21,657 nucleotides of DNA. Origin: WS-9 sp036274595. GTDB taxonomy: Bacteria; Eisenbacteria; RBG-16-71-46; SZUA-252. The position numbers and the translations under genes were made by a program. Under the pieces are notes generated by a model. It was not told the DNA's origin. It saw only the letters and a list, made by a program, of their open reading frames with translations, and searched no databases. This document shows positions 1 through 7,674 of this stretch, one piece after another (the first letter of the stretch is position 1; the number at the start of each line of letters is the position of its first letter). The stretch covers positions 1 through 21,657 of the forward strand of contig DASUFL010000120.1 in assembly GCA_036274595.1 (NCBI GenBank). The letters run 5' to 3'.

Positions 1-171
1 AGGCTGCTCCACCAGGCCCTCGGCGCCGAACTTCTCGAACGCCTCCTTGATCTCGTAGTAGTGGCTGCGGGAAATCCCCGCCCGCCGGCAGGCCAGGCTG
101 ATGTTCTGCAGCTCCTCGGCCAGAGCTAGCATGCCGAGCCGGGCCTTGATAAGCTTCTCGCGGGTGCTCAT
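1..171 (-). CDS. IS481-like transposase, N-terminal fragment (runs off left edge)
   Basis: Fifty-seven codons are visible, starting MSTREKLIKARLGMLALAEE and continuing through a helix-turn-helix whose recognition part is RRAGISRSHYYEIK, then EAFEKFGAEGLVEQP. This matches the N-terminal HTH of IS481/IS3-type transposases that bind the element ends; the DDE integrase core should follow outside the window. The ATG at 171 is preceded by a strong GGAGGAG about six bases upstream, which fixes the start. There is no frameshift or stop in the visible part. Whether the element is intact cannot be judged. Confidence 0.82.
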   Translation of the reverse strand, partial: MSTREKLIKARLGMLALAEELQNISLACRRAGISRSHYYEIKEAFEKFGAEGLVEQP

Positions 172-294
172 GACGTTCTCCTCCGGGTAAGGGTTTGAGT
201 CCTCGAAGAACCCAATTCTTACCACCGGAGACGCCACGGGCGCCCGCCTCTATTTCAGGCCCCCTCTGTCCGCTCATCTCCAACTATTTTCACT
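1..294 (-). mobile_element. Partial insertion sequence, transposase-start end
   Basis: The stretch holds the 5' end of a transposase reading leftwards off the window plus ~120 bp of non-coding DNA, and it stops where the next gene ends (stop codon at 296-298). The gene-proximal edge, about 268-294, reads TGTCCGCTCATCTCC followed by an A/T-rich AACTATTTTCAC on the plus strand. That makes a plausible terminal inverted repeat, but the opposite end is outside the window, so neither the repeat nor a target duplication can be confirmed. The outer boundary is therefore approximate. Family assignment (IS481-like, integrase-core) rests on the transposase N-terminus only. Confidence 0.6.
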
Positions 295-295
295 T

Positions 296-2704
296 TCAGC
301 GAAGCAGGATCACCGGCACCGCCAGCTCCGTCCTGTCTCCGCGCGACACGGGTCGCAGCCAGTAGCGCCCTGACGCCACGGGGCGCCCGCTCGCGTCCCT
401 TCCGTCCCACTCGATCGATGTGGATGTAGCCGCGCCGCCGTCGCCCTCGAGGCGCCGCACTCTCCTTCCTGCCACGTCGAAGACCTCGATCGCGAATCGT
501 CCGACCGACGGGCCGTAACCGTCGGAGGAGAAGGCGACATCGCCCCATCCGCCCCGGACCTCGATTCGCACCCGGCCCGGGGCTGGGTTCGGAGATACGG
601 CGAGGAAGGGCTCGGACGGCGGCGAGACCGGATCGATCTCGACCGCCGTGATCGCGGCGTTGCCGGGCCGTAGCGAGAGCAGCCGGTTTCCGTCGCTGGC
701 AAGAAGCGTGGGCAAGGGACCCGTGGTCGGCTTGAACACGGCGGCGCCGATCGCGCTCATCGGGGTCTGGTGCAGGGCGACCTCGAGCGCCTGGCCCGTC
801 GCGGACCACGTCGCGAGACGCGCGAGCGTCACCGGCGGCGTGTAGGGAGACGGCGCTCCGGTCACGATGCGATCGAGGTACCCGCCTCCGGGCGCGCGGA
901 GGAGTGCTATGCCCGACGCTCCCATCGCCGCCGCGAGCGTCCCCGTCCATGTTCCGCCGACGCCGATCGCGGGAGCCAGGGTCTGCTGCGCCAGGACGAG
1001 CTGCGGCGCACCGCCCCGCGGCGCGCGCACGAGCTGGAGCCCGCCCGCCGATGCCGCGACCGCGACGTAGATGCTGTCCTTCGTGTTGCTGACCCAGGCG
1101 AGATCGCGCGCGTAGGGGGTGCCCCACGCACTCGAGAGCCCCACCGTGCCGCGCGGCGTGAACGTGACCGCGGCCGGATTGCCTCCCGAGGCGGTGAGCG
1201 AATAGACCGCGACGCCCCCCGTGCCATCGGCGATCGCGAGATCGGGCGAGGTTCCGCCGCGCAGCTCGAGGTCCAGCGCGCTCCCCGGCGTGGCGAGCGT
1301 CCCCGCGGCGTACGGCGGCAGGCCCGGATCGAGCGCCGCGCCGAGATCGATCGCGACGATGCCCTGCCCCGTTCCCGCGACGACCGAGGCCGGGTTGTAG
1401 GACGCCGAGACCGGCACCGAGCCCGTGTCCGCGGCGGCGACCATCGCGACCACTCGTCCCGAGGGCGCGCGGAACCAGCCGGCGTCCGTCGCGAAGCCGG
1501 AGGTCGGGATGATGCGCAGGATGCGGTCGTCGATCCCGTTCAGATCGACGTCGAAGAAGTCTTCCCACGTGCCGAACGTCGGGTCGTCGGTCACCGTGAG
1601 ATCCAGGAGCATGAGCCCCCCGCGCCCCGCGGCGCAGAGCCCAACATCGATCGTGTCGCCGGGGCTGCGCGCGAAGCGCGGCACGATCGCAATCGACGCC
1701 GCGTAAGACGGGATCCGGATCGTGCCCAGCCATCGGTCGTCCGAGCCGTCGCCGCCCGCGTCCACGGGACCGATCGAATCGGTGGAAACATCGCGTACGA
1801 CACGGACTCCGGTGAGTCCGGTGGCGACGAGCCATTCGCCGTGAGAGGCGAGGTACGCCGCGCCATCCCGCCCGACGACCACGTCATCCCCTCTGAGGAC
1901 GCCGGCGGGAACCAGAGCGGTCGGCACGGCGCCCGAGGCCGTGGAGAGCGCGTAGCCCACCGCATTCGAGATTCCGCCCACGCTCGTCACGCTGAGCTGG
2001 ACCGCGTTCACATTTCCCGCGAACGCGTTCGAGGCGATGGTCATCGACTCCGACACCGTGATCGTGCCTCCGGCGGGGAGGGTCACGAGAGAAGGTGGCG
2101 GCGAGCCGGGAAAGAGCGAGCCGTCGTTGTTGGGATCCGGATTGATCCGGCCCGTCGTGAGGGCGACCTGCTCGGACGAGCCGCTCAAGCTGTGCACCTG
2201 GAACGAGACGTTGCCGGCCACGCCCGCGGGGGCGGCGAACAGCACCGGCTTCACTTCGGGGCGGCCGTCGGTCGCGGCGGTGATGATCGCCGACGCCTTC
2301 CCCGCCTGGGAGCCGCCGACCGTGTGCACGAGCACCACGTGCAGCACGCAGATCCCGAGCGCGGTGTCGGGCACGGTGACGGTGAGGTTCACCGTGCCGA
2401 CCGCGCCCGCGGGCACGTTGATCGATCCCGAGCTGGGACTCACTCCCGCGGCGAACTCCCCGGAGGATGCCGCACTCCAGATGAGACTCGCGGGCGCGCC
2501 GCTGGCAAAGATCGTGAGCGGGATGATCTGTGGGCTCGACCGCGCGAGCGTGGCACCGGGAAGAATCGCCGTCACGGGACGCGGCGGGATCCAGTCGAAG
2601 GCGAGGGCATGGCTCGCCGCGGCCGCGCTCCCGAGGAGGAGCAGAGCCAGGACGAGCACGGAGCGCGCGCGGGTGACCGCGCGCATGGGGGGAACCTGGG
2701 TCAT
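296..2704 (-). CDS. Secreted beta-propeller-like protein with C-terminal FlgD-like/sorting domain
   Basis: About 802 residues with a signal peptide: an Arg-rich start (MRAVTRARS), a hydrophobic core at about 16-30 and a likely cleavage after ALA at 35. An Ig-like region follows (about 60-150). Across about 280-680 there are recurring short beta motifs of the LVIVD kind (GLMLLDL, GIVAIDLG, GGVAVYSL, GLQLVR, GIALLRA), suggesting a propeller. From about 703, NPAPGRVRIEV leads into a FlgD-like fold (FDVAGRRVRRL, WDGRDASGRPVASGRYWL), ending ILLR. Such C-termini resemble type IX-style sorting or surface-anchoring domains. No catalytic motif is recognisable and the role is unknown. It is the last gene of a leftward cluster, separated from the protease gene by a hairpin. 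Two ATG starts (2704, 2686) are possible; an upstream GTG at 2737 lies inside the hairpin and is unlikely. The IS end abuts its stop codon. Confidence 0.8.
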   Translation of the reverse strand: MTQVPPMRAVTRARSVLVLALLLLGSAAAASHALAFDWIPPRPVTAILPGATLARSSPQIIPLTIFASGAPASLIWSAASSGEFAAGVSPSSGSINVPAGAVGTVNLTVTVPDTALGICVLHVVLVHTVGGSQAGKASAIITAATDGRPEVKPVLFAAPAGVAGNVSFQVHSLSGSSEQVALTTGRINPDPNNDGSLFPGSPPPSLVTLPAGGTITVSESMTIASNAFAGNVNAVQLSVTSVGGISNAVGYALSTASGAVPTALVPAGVLRGDDVVVGRDGAAYLASHGEWLVATGLTGVRVVRDVSTDSIGPVDAGGDGSDDRWLGTIRIPSYAASIAIVPRFARSPGDTIDVGLCAAGRGGLMLLDLTVTDDPTFGTWEDFFDVDLNGIDDRILRIIPTSGFATDAGWFRAPSGRVVAMVAAADTGSVPVSASYNPASVVAGTGQGIVAIDLGAALDPGLPPYAAGTLATPGSALDLELRGGTSPDLAIADGTGGVAVYSLTASGGNPAAVTFTPRGTVGLSSAWGTPYARDLAWVSNTKDSIYVAVAASAGGLQLVRAPRGGAPQLVLAQQTLAPAIGVGGTWTGTLAAAMGASGIALLRAPGGGYLDRIVTGAPSPYTPPVTLARLATWSATGQALEVALHQTPMSAIGAAVFKPTTGPLPTLLASDGNRLLSLRPGNAAITAVEIDPVSPPSEPFLAVSPNPAPGRVRIEVRGGWGDVAFSSDGYGPSVGRFAIEVFDVAGRRVRRLEGDGGAATSTSIEWDGRDASGRPVASGRYWLRPVSRGDRTELAVPVILLR

Positions 2705-2723
2705 CGAGCCATCCCAAAGAAAC

Positions 2724-2752
2724 GGGGGGCCGGCCACCGGCGCCGGCCCCCC
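2724..2752 (-). terminator. Intercistronic GC-rich hairpin, terminator-like
   Basis: GGGGGGCCGG (2724-2733) pairs perfectly with CCGGCCCCCC (2743-2752) around a nine-base loop. On the minus strand the stem is followed by GTTTCTTT, a short T-rich tail. It lies about 22 bases past the stop of the metalloprotease gene and about 20 bases before the start of the next gene, so it could end or attenuate transcription between them. Confidence 0.6.
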
Positions 2753-2774
2753 ACGAGCCTACGTCAGGATACGA

Positions 2775-5459
2775 CTACTTGAGGATCGTGATCCGGGAAT
2801 CGTCGCTGAACGACTTGCCGACGTTGAGACGGGCGAAGTAATTGCCCGACGCCACGCCGCGGCCGTTGTCATCACGGCCATCCCAGATCGACGTGTACGG
2901 ACCCGGGGACTGGACGCCGCTGACGAGCGTGCGCACGAGCCGGCCGTTCACGTCATAGATGCGGAGCCGGACGTCCTGCGACCCGGCGCTCCGCGGAATC
3001 ACGTAACCGAGCTTCGAGATCGGGTTCGCGGGATTCGCCCCCGTGTTCCCGAACGAGAAGTGATCCAGATCTCCGCCGCGCATCGCCAGAGCCGCGTTCA
3101 CCGCCGGCGCCACCGACGCGTCCAGCCGGTACGTGGCCGGGGTCGGAATGCGCGGAGCGGCTGTCGGGGCGAGGAGCGATCCGTAGAAGTCGGTGACCAG
3201 GATCGTGAACTTGCGCGTTGTGTTGCCGCCACCCTGGCCCGGCTGCGGCGGCACGGTGAAGACGATCTTCGGATCGAGGCCGGTGAAGTCGTCGTTGAAC
3301 GCCACGATCTGGTTCGTCTGGTCGATGAGGAACATCACGTAATCCGGATCGTTCCGGCCGTCGAGCGTGCCGACGTGCGTCGCCGACGCGGTGATCGTCT
3401 CGCCCGCTTTCGCGGAGAGGCTGTAGTAATCCTGATCACCCGCGGGGCCATACGTCGCCGCCTGATTGACCACCGGCAGCGCGAGGGCCGTCGCGTTGTT
3501 CTTGGCGCCGTTCGGCTCGAGCCCGTCTTCCCCGATACCCGGGATCACGACGCTCGACTGAAGGCTCCGATGACCGAACTTGTCGACGGCCTGGGTCGAA
3601 TAGATGCCCGGCACCGTCGGCTGGGGATCGAGCTTGATGCTCCCGGAGTTGCTGCTTCCGACCGTGCTGTAGGTGCCAGGGGCACCCGGGGACCGCACGA
3701 TCAGCTCGACGTGATCGAGCGAATTGTTCGGAAGGCCGAACTTGTCCTCACGCACGTCCTGCGGCGGGATGTAGCTGAACTCCATCTGCGTCGCCTTGCG
3801 ATTGCCGCCGAGGTTCGACGCGCCGCGAATCGGCGTGTCGCTCGCGTTGGTCATCTGGCAGCGCATGGTGACCGCGAGATTCCGGTCGACCAGGACGCCC
3901 GCTCCCGCGGTGCCGCTGACGGGAAGCGTGTACGAATTTCCGAAGATGCCGCGCTCCAGCGTCACGAGGTCCGCGCGCAGGAACGGGAAGTTGTTCGGGA
4001 AGCCCGGGGTCGTCAGCTGGTTCGGGAATTGGAGCGCCCAGAAGTAGGTCGCGCCGTTGATCCCGGCCAGATTGAGCAACACCGTGTTCACGCCGTTCGG
4101 ATTGCCGACGAACGGGGTGATGTTGACGATCGGATTCGCGAGGTCCGGCAGACCCGTCGCCGTGTCCAGGAGGCAGAGCTTCGCGCTCAGGAAGGTGGCG
4201 GGAATGCCGTTGAACGTGAACGACGGGAATTCCACCTGCTGGATCGTGTACGGACCGTCGAACGGCGGATCGAACCGGACCGCAAGATATCCGGTGCTCC
4301 GGAACGTCACCACGTTCTCGAACTGGCCGTACTGAGCGATCTCGACCCGCCCCGCGTACGCGTTGGTCTGGATGTTGATGCCGGGCGTGTCCGCGCCGGC
4401 GGTGACAGGAACCGTAACGGCGAAGTTCGGATTGTCCGCGAAGCCGTCGCCGCTCTCGCCGGCGCCGTTGTAGAACTCGGTCTCGAAGTCGATGTCGATG
4501 CCGCTGTACGGGCCGCCGATGTTGGCGTCGGCCGCCGTGGTGTGCACGCCGTCGAGCGGCACGATGCGCACGTACCAGTTGCCCGGATAGAGGCCGTGCA
4601 GCGTGTACTCGCCGGTGCCGTTCCGGAGCGTCAGCTCACCGGAGATGGCGCTGATCGAGTGGGCGAAATCCACAAGGTTCGCATCGAACGCTTCGACGTG
4701 CGCGCCGAACACGGCCGCGCCCGAGAAGCCGCTCGTGATGCTGCCCGAGATCGTGCCCGTGTTGGCGAGGAAGCTCGCTTCGGGGTAGATCGTCGCGTTG
4801 CCGACCCGGTCGTCCAGCTCCAGCGAGCGCTGGGAGATGTCGTTCTGGATGAAGGGGATCATCGTGCAGCCCGTGACGCTCGTGTGGTCCAGGCCGAACG
4901 CATGGCCGAACTCGTGCGTGATCACGGCCTGGAGATCCACCGAGGACTGCCCGGCCGGAGCCGGCTCGAGGACCGCCGAGGTCGACCACCAGAAATCACG
5001 GTCGTTGGCGACGAGGTCCGCGTCGAGCGTCTGGCCCGTCGCGCCGTCGACGATCGAACGGGTGAACGCGATCACGCCGGCGGTCGGGAAGTTGACGCCG
5101 GTCGGATCGAAGAGAACGCTGTTCTGGCCGTCGAAGGCCAGCGCGGGAACCAGCTCGCCGGCCGCGCCCGTGTAGTCATGGGAGTTCGACGTGAAATACG
5201 AGTCGGAGATGTCGTCCCACGCCTCGGACGAAGCAATGATGGCCGCCGACGCCACCGCGTCGGACTTGTCGAGATTGGCGGGCGCGATGACGATGTTGAG
5301 CGGCAGATCCCCGACCAGCCAGTGCGCCTGAACCACAGGGCTCGTGGCGTCGGCCTGCCGGGCGATGCGAATGAAGGCCGAGGCGGGATGAGCGGCGGCG
5401 AGAGCGAGCGCCGCGCACAGCATCACGACCGCGGTCATGCGAAATCGATCGGTCTTCAT
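2775..5459 (-). CDS. Secreted matrixin-like zinc metalloprotease with PPC and C-terminal sorting domain
   Basis: This 894-residue protein has a signal peptide at 1-28 (MKTDRFRMTAVVMLCAALAL, cleavage near ASA). A catalytic domain reaches to about 226. The zinc motif HEFGHAFGLDH spans 182-192 (His182, His186, His192, catalytic Glu183), with a Met-turn candidate at Met200 (CTMIPF); this is the HExxHxxGxxH signature of metzincins, matrixin (M10) type. Next come a carboxypeptidase-regulatory-like beta domain (about 235-305), a long central region of unknown fold, a bacterial pre-peptidase C-terminal domain starting at DGLEPN (645-650) and running to about 760, and a FlgD-like/sorting domain (about 805-894) containing NPANPISKLGY and IYDVNGRLVRTL. 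It is predicted to be exported and possibly surface-anchored, cleaving extracellular protein; the substrate is unknown. It lies 17 bases after the upstream gene in the same operon. Confidence 0.9.
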   Translation of the reverse strand: MKTDRFRMTAVVMLCAALALAAAHPASAFIRIARQADATSPVVQAHWLVGDLPLNIVIAPANLDKSDAVASAAIIASSEAWDDISDSYFTSNSHDYTGAAGELVPALAFDGQNSVLFDPTGVNFPTAGVIAFTRSIVDGATGQTLDADLVANDRDFWWSTSAVLEPAPAGQSSVDLQAVITHEFGHAFGLDHTSVTGCTMIPFIQNDISQRSLELDDRVGNATIYPEASFLANTGTISGSITSGFSGAAVFGAHVEAFDANLVDFAHSISAISGELTLRNGTGEYTLHGLYPGNWYVRIVPLDGVHTTAADANIGGPYSGIDIDFETEFYNGAGESGDGFADNPNFAVTVPVTAGADTPGINIQTNAYAGRVEIAQYGQFENVVTFRSTGYLAVRFDPPFDGPYTIQQVEFPSFTFNGIPATFLSAKLCLLDTATGLPDLANPIVNITPFVGNPNGVNTVLLNLAGINGATYFWALQFPNQLTTPGFPNNFPFLRADLVTLERGIFGNSYTLPVSGTAGAGVLVDRNLAVTMRCQMTNASDTPIRGASNLGGNRKATQMEFSYIPPQDVREDKFGLPNNSLDHVELIVRSPGAPGTYSTVGSSNSGSIKLDPQPTVPGIYSTQAVDKFGHRSLQSSVVIPGIGEDGLEPNGAKNNATALALPVVNQAATYGPAGDQDYYSLSAKAGETITASATHVGTLDGRNDPDYVMFLIDQTNQIVAFNDDFTGLDPKIVFTVPPQPGQGGGNTTRKFTILVTDFYGSLLAPTAAPRIPTPATYRLDASVAPAVNAALAMRGGDLDHFSFGNTGANPANPISKLGYVIPRSAGSQDVRLRIYDVNGRLVRTLVSGVQSPGPYTSIWDGRDDNGRGVASGNYFARLNVGKSFSDDSRITILK

Positions 5460-5476
5460 GATGGGTGCGTCCTCCG

Positions 5477-6067
5477 CTACTCGGTGGGTTGGAACTGGAC
5501 CTTGCCGTCCACGTTCAGATCGGTGCGAATTCCGTCGAGGAAGGAAGCCAAGGGCTGAACCGCGGCGGGCTTGGCCTCATCGACCGAGCCGTTCGGGGCC
5601 AGCGTCTTGAGCCCGACGACGTCGTTGCGCACCTGCTTGAAGCCGTTGCCGTCGATGGACACGGTGTACTTGCCCTGCTGGAGGCCCATCACCCACGGGT
5701 AGCCGGCGCGATCCTTCGGGCTCAGGAACACGACCACTTCCTCGCCCTTCGTGAAGGAAGGCATGCCGGGCACGACCGAGATCTTGCCTTCGGCGCTGCC
5801 GCCGATCTGGCGGATCGTGAGGACGTCGTTCTTGCGGGATCCCTTCACCCCGTCGAGAACCTTGAGGCTGATGTACGTGTAGATCTCTTTGTGGCTGTCG
5901 TCCCAGCGCGAGGACACGTCATCGACGCGCGCGACGGCGATCGTCTCCGACTTCTTGGCGAGGTCGGAGATGGAGAACTTCTGGACCGTGGTAGCGCCGG
6001 CCAAGCTCGCTCCGAAAATCGCGAACGCGGCGAGCGCGACGATTACAGCTGAACGAGACCGCTTCAT
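5477..6067 (-). CDS. Small secreted protein of unknown function, first gene of the protease operon
   Basis: The 196-residue protein has a clear signal peptide (MKRSRSAVIVALAAFAIFGA, cleavage likely after AGA at 25). The mature part begins TTVQKFSISDLAKKSETIAV and continues with VDDVSSRWDDSHKEIYTYIS, then VLDGVKG and GEEVVVFL. The pattern of an exported domain with a 'Trp-Asp...Tyr-Thr...Val...KG' beta core recurs in uncharacterised proteins encoded beside matrixin-like proteases; that is recollection, not a search. The start is fixed by TAGGAGAAC eight bases upstream of the ATG. The protease gene begins 17 bases beyond its stop, so the two are almost certainly cotranscribed. An inhibitor, chaperone or substrate role for the protease is possible but unsupported. 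Confidence 0.8.
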   Translation of the reverse strand: MKRSRSAVIVALAAFAIFGASLAGATTVQKFSISDLAKKSETIAVARVDDVSSRWDDSHKEIYTYISLKVLDGVKGSRKNDVLTIRQIGGSAEGKISVVPGMPSFTKGEEVVVFLSPKDRAGYPWVMGLQQGKYTVSIDGNGFKQVRNDVVGLKTLAPNGSVDEAKPAAVQPLASFLDGIRTDLNVDGKVQFQPTE

Positions 6068-6302
6068 CGTCTGTTCTCCTACGGTGGGTCGGGTGAGGCG
6101 GGCGGATCAGGTCCCCCCCTGATTCCGTCGCCCAAGGTGAGTCCGGTTGCTGGGCTGGATGGAGTTCTCCCTGTCGATCACCTCCTCCTCGACGTTCCCG
6201 TAGGGAAGCCGGGATCTCGCCAGAACGGGTGAGCCGGAAAGGGCAAAGCGATACGACGCCCCCCGGCAGAAGATCTAGGTTGTTAGTTTTTTTACCAGCG
6301 AG
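6068..6302 (-). promoter_or_regulatory. Long 5' leader of the protease operon with hairpin before the ribosome site
   Basis: From the predicted transcription start near 6302 to the ATG at 6067 there are about 235 untranslated bases. Inverted repeats include GGATCAGG/CCTGATTCC at about 6104-6125 (one bulged base), just upstream of the ribosome-binding site, and GCCGG/CCGGC arms at about 6233-6266. I compared it with the SAM, fluoride and cyclic-di-GMP riboswitch consensus patterns I know and found no convincing match. Its function is unknown. Confidence 0.4.
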
Positions 6303-6308
6303 GCCGGA

Positions 6309-6337
6309 AGTATATCAAATAAGAGGATTTAAATCAA
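6309..6337 (-). promoter_or_regulatory. Sigma-70-type promoter for the secreted protease operon
   Basis: On the minus strand TTGATT (6337-6332) is followed after exactly 17 bases by TATACT (6314-6309), both close to the housekeeping consensus, in a locally A/T-rich patch within very GC-rich DNA. It overlaps the stop codon of the upstream ygfZ-like gene, and predicted initiation is near 6302. Confidence 0.65.
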
Positions 6338-7233
6338 GACCAAAGGGGCCAGAGAAGGGCGTCAACGGGGATCGTCGCGGCTCCTTGCAGGAGGACCAGG
6401 GACAACTCCCGAATCTGAGGCTCCGTCGATAGATACCCCATCCCGAAACCGCGGCTGGTGCCGGGCTCCGGAGCCGCGCTGGTGAGGATTCCGGCGGGCT
6501 GACCGTCGGCCGTGCGCACCTCGGCTCCCCGGACGTCCCCCGTCCAGCCGAACCGGAAGCCGCTTCGGGAGCGGCGCACCTGACCTCGATGTGACGTTCT
6601 CGCAACGATTTCCTGGCCAACATAGCAGCCTTTGTCAGCCGAGATGGCGTCGGGGTGGGCCAGCTCGGTCACGAGGCGATCGGGTCCGAAGTCGATTCCG
6701 GCGCGCGGAAGACCCAAGCCGACTCGCCAGGCTTCCACCGAAGCGGGATCGGCCGCCGGGATACCGGGGTCGGCGCCCGAATTCAGGAGGAACGATAGGG
6801 GCTGCGACTGGATCGCCACCGCCTCGAGGCCGCCCGCCTGAGTGAGGAGGGGATCGCGGCGCGGACCCGCGAACGCCAGGACCGGCCGCGGCGACGGCGC
6901 GAACTCGACGTCTTCCATCACGCGGAAGCGGTCGAAGTGCTTGAGGAGCGCGCCCGGCTCCGTCTCATCCGCCACGATCCAGGCCGCATCGTCCGCCTCG
7001 ACCAGCGCCCACGCGAGAGCGATGGGCCGCCCCCGCTCGGTCGTGAACCAGGTGATCGCCCCCCGTCCCGGCTCCGTGCGCTCGAGATCCTGCGTCGCGA
7101 GCCCCTGGAGGAACGAGCGCGTGTCGGGGCCGGTGAGTCGCACGGCGGAGAGCCACGGCGCGTCGATCCGCATCCCATCCTCGCGGAGCGCGCGATAGTG
7201 CTCCGCCATTCGAGCTGCTTCCTGGACCGTCAT
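6334..7233 (-). CDS. ygfZ: YgfZ/GcvT-like folate-binding protein
   Basis: The 299-residue protein carries the diagnostic family motif KGCYVGQE at 201-208 (Cys203), preceded by an N-terminal GcvT-like domain (RIDAPWLSAVRLTGPDTRSF, FLQGLATQDL at about 41-50) and followed by a short C-terminal barrel-like domain. YgfZ proteins bind tetrahydrofolate and help maintain or repair certain iron-sulfur enzymes; the motif Cys is essential in the E. coli protein, which is slightly longer. The start at 7233 is chosen because TATCCT ends exactly seven bases upstream, as in other apparently leaderless genes here. An internal ATG at 7209, with an AGGA ten bases before it, is the alternative. It is divergent from the arsR gene, and the exported-protein promoter begins inside its last codons. 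Confidence 0.9.
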   Translation of the reverse strand: MTVQEAARMAEHYRALREDGMRIDAPWLSAVRLTGPDTRSFLQGLATQDLERTEPGRGAITWFTTERGRPIALAWALVEADDAAWIVADETEPGALLKHFDRFRVMEDVEFAPSPRPVLAFAGPRRDPLLTQAGGLEAVAIQSQPLSFLLNSGADPGIPAADPASVEAWRVGLGLPRAGIDFGPDRLVTELAHPDAISADKGCYVGQEIVARTSHRGQVRRSRSGFRFGWTGDVRGAEVRTADGQPAGILTSAAPEPGTSRGFGMGYLSTEPQIRELSLVLLQGAATIPVDALLWPLWS

Positions 7234-7239
7234 GCCTGG

Positions 7240-7245
7240 AGGATA
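7240..7245 (-). promoter_or_regulatory. -10 element of leaderless ygfZ promoter
   Basis: The minus strand reads TGCTATCCT, an extended -10 (TGn plus TATCCT), ending so that six bases separate the hexamer from the ATG at 7233. Transcription would start at or next to the A of ATG. No purine-rich ribosome site precedes the ATG and no good -35 is visible. Confidence 0.45.
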
Positions 7246-7279
7246 GCATCGCGCCCCAGCGAAGCCGGCCGCGGGCCCC

Positions 7280-7313
7280 TTGACCGCTGGCCGTTTTATC
7301 GTATATTTACGAT
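7280..7313 (+). promoter_or_regulatory. arsRM promoter and ArsR operator
   Basis: TTGACC (7280-7285) is followed after 16 bases by TATATT (7302-7307). A perfect palindrome ATCGTA-TATT-TACGAT (7298-7313) covers the -10 element, the position expected for repression by an ArsR/SmtB dimer that leaves DNA on metalloid binding. A partial further copy of the half site (TAACGAT) follows at 7314-7320. The A/T richness contrasts sharply with the flanks. Confidence 0.75.
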
Positions 7314-7332
7314 TAACGATGAAAGGAGCCCC

Positions 7333-7674
7333 ATGACGACCACCAAGCGCATCCCCCTGATTCCGGCGCGCGGCCGCGGTATCGGCAAGGAGGACGAGGA
7401 GCTGGCCCGTCTGGCCAAGGCCCTGGGGCATCCCGCCCGGGTCGCCATCGTCCGGCTTCTGCTCGCGCGCGGCGAATGCGTGTGCGGCGGAATCGTGGAC
7501 CGCCTGCCTCTGGCCCAGGCGACGGTGTCGCAGCACCTCAAGGTTCTGAAGGAGGCCGGCCTCGTCGAGGGAGAGATCGACGGACCCCGCGTCTGCTACT
7601 GCGCCGCTCCCGAAGCGGTGGAGCGGCTGTCGCACTTGATCCAAGCCCTGATCGAAACGAAAGGAAGGACGTGA
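7333..7674 (+). CDS. arsR: ArsR-family arsenite-responsive repressor
   Basis: This 113-residue winged-helix repressor starts MTTTKRIPLI; the ATG at 7333 follows AAAGGAG by six bases. The dimer/HTH core is ELARLAKALGHPARVAIVRL (about 23-42), the recognition helix region is QATVSQHLKVLKEAGLVEG and a beta wing follows. ECVCGG supplies Cys49 and Cys51, matching the CVC pair of the classical As(III) site in the DNA-contact helix. The third, non-essential Cys of E. coli ArsR is absent, but a further VCYC pair (Cys88, Cys90) sits in the wing. Arsenite or antimonite binding should release the operator at 7298-7313. Its stop overlaps the arsM start (TGATG), so the two are translationally coupled. Confidence 0.93.
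   Translation: MTTTKRIPLIPARGRGIGKEDEELARLAKALGHPARVAIVRLLLARGECVCGGIVDRLPLAQATVSQHLKVLKEAGLVEGEIDGPRVCYCAAPEAVERLSHLIQALIETKGRT

Noticed and set aside
770..2782. Long plus-strand open frame of 670 codons opposite the secreted propeller-like gene
   Set aside because: Its product is dominated by Arg, Asp, Gly and Ala in the pattern given by antisense reading of GC-rich codons. The minus strand has a signal peptide and recognisable domains.
2037..5558. Plus-strand open frame of 1173 codons across the metalloprotease gene
   Set aside because: It is antisense to a gene with an intact HExxHxxGxxH site, PPC and sorting domains. The plus product is low-complexity and has no recognisable motif.
6068..6310. 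Riboswitch (fluoride, SAM or cyclic-di-GMP type) in the leader region
   Set aside because: Isolated fragments resemble parts of these motifs (GGATGGAGTTCTCC, GCAAAGC, AGCAACCGG), but they are on different strands or lack the partner helices, so no class could be supported.
7334..7644. N-terminal extension of the YgfZ-like protein into the arsR region (start at 7644)
   Set aside because: It would overlap arsR and its operator on the other strand, and the extension is not part of the YgfZ family. The start at 7233 gives the normal length.
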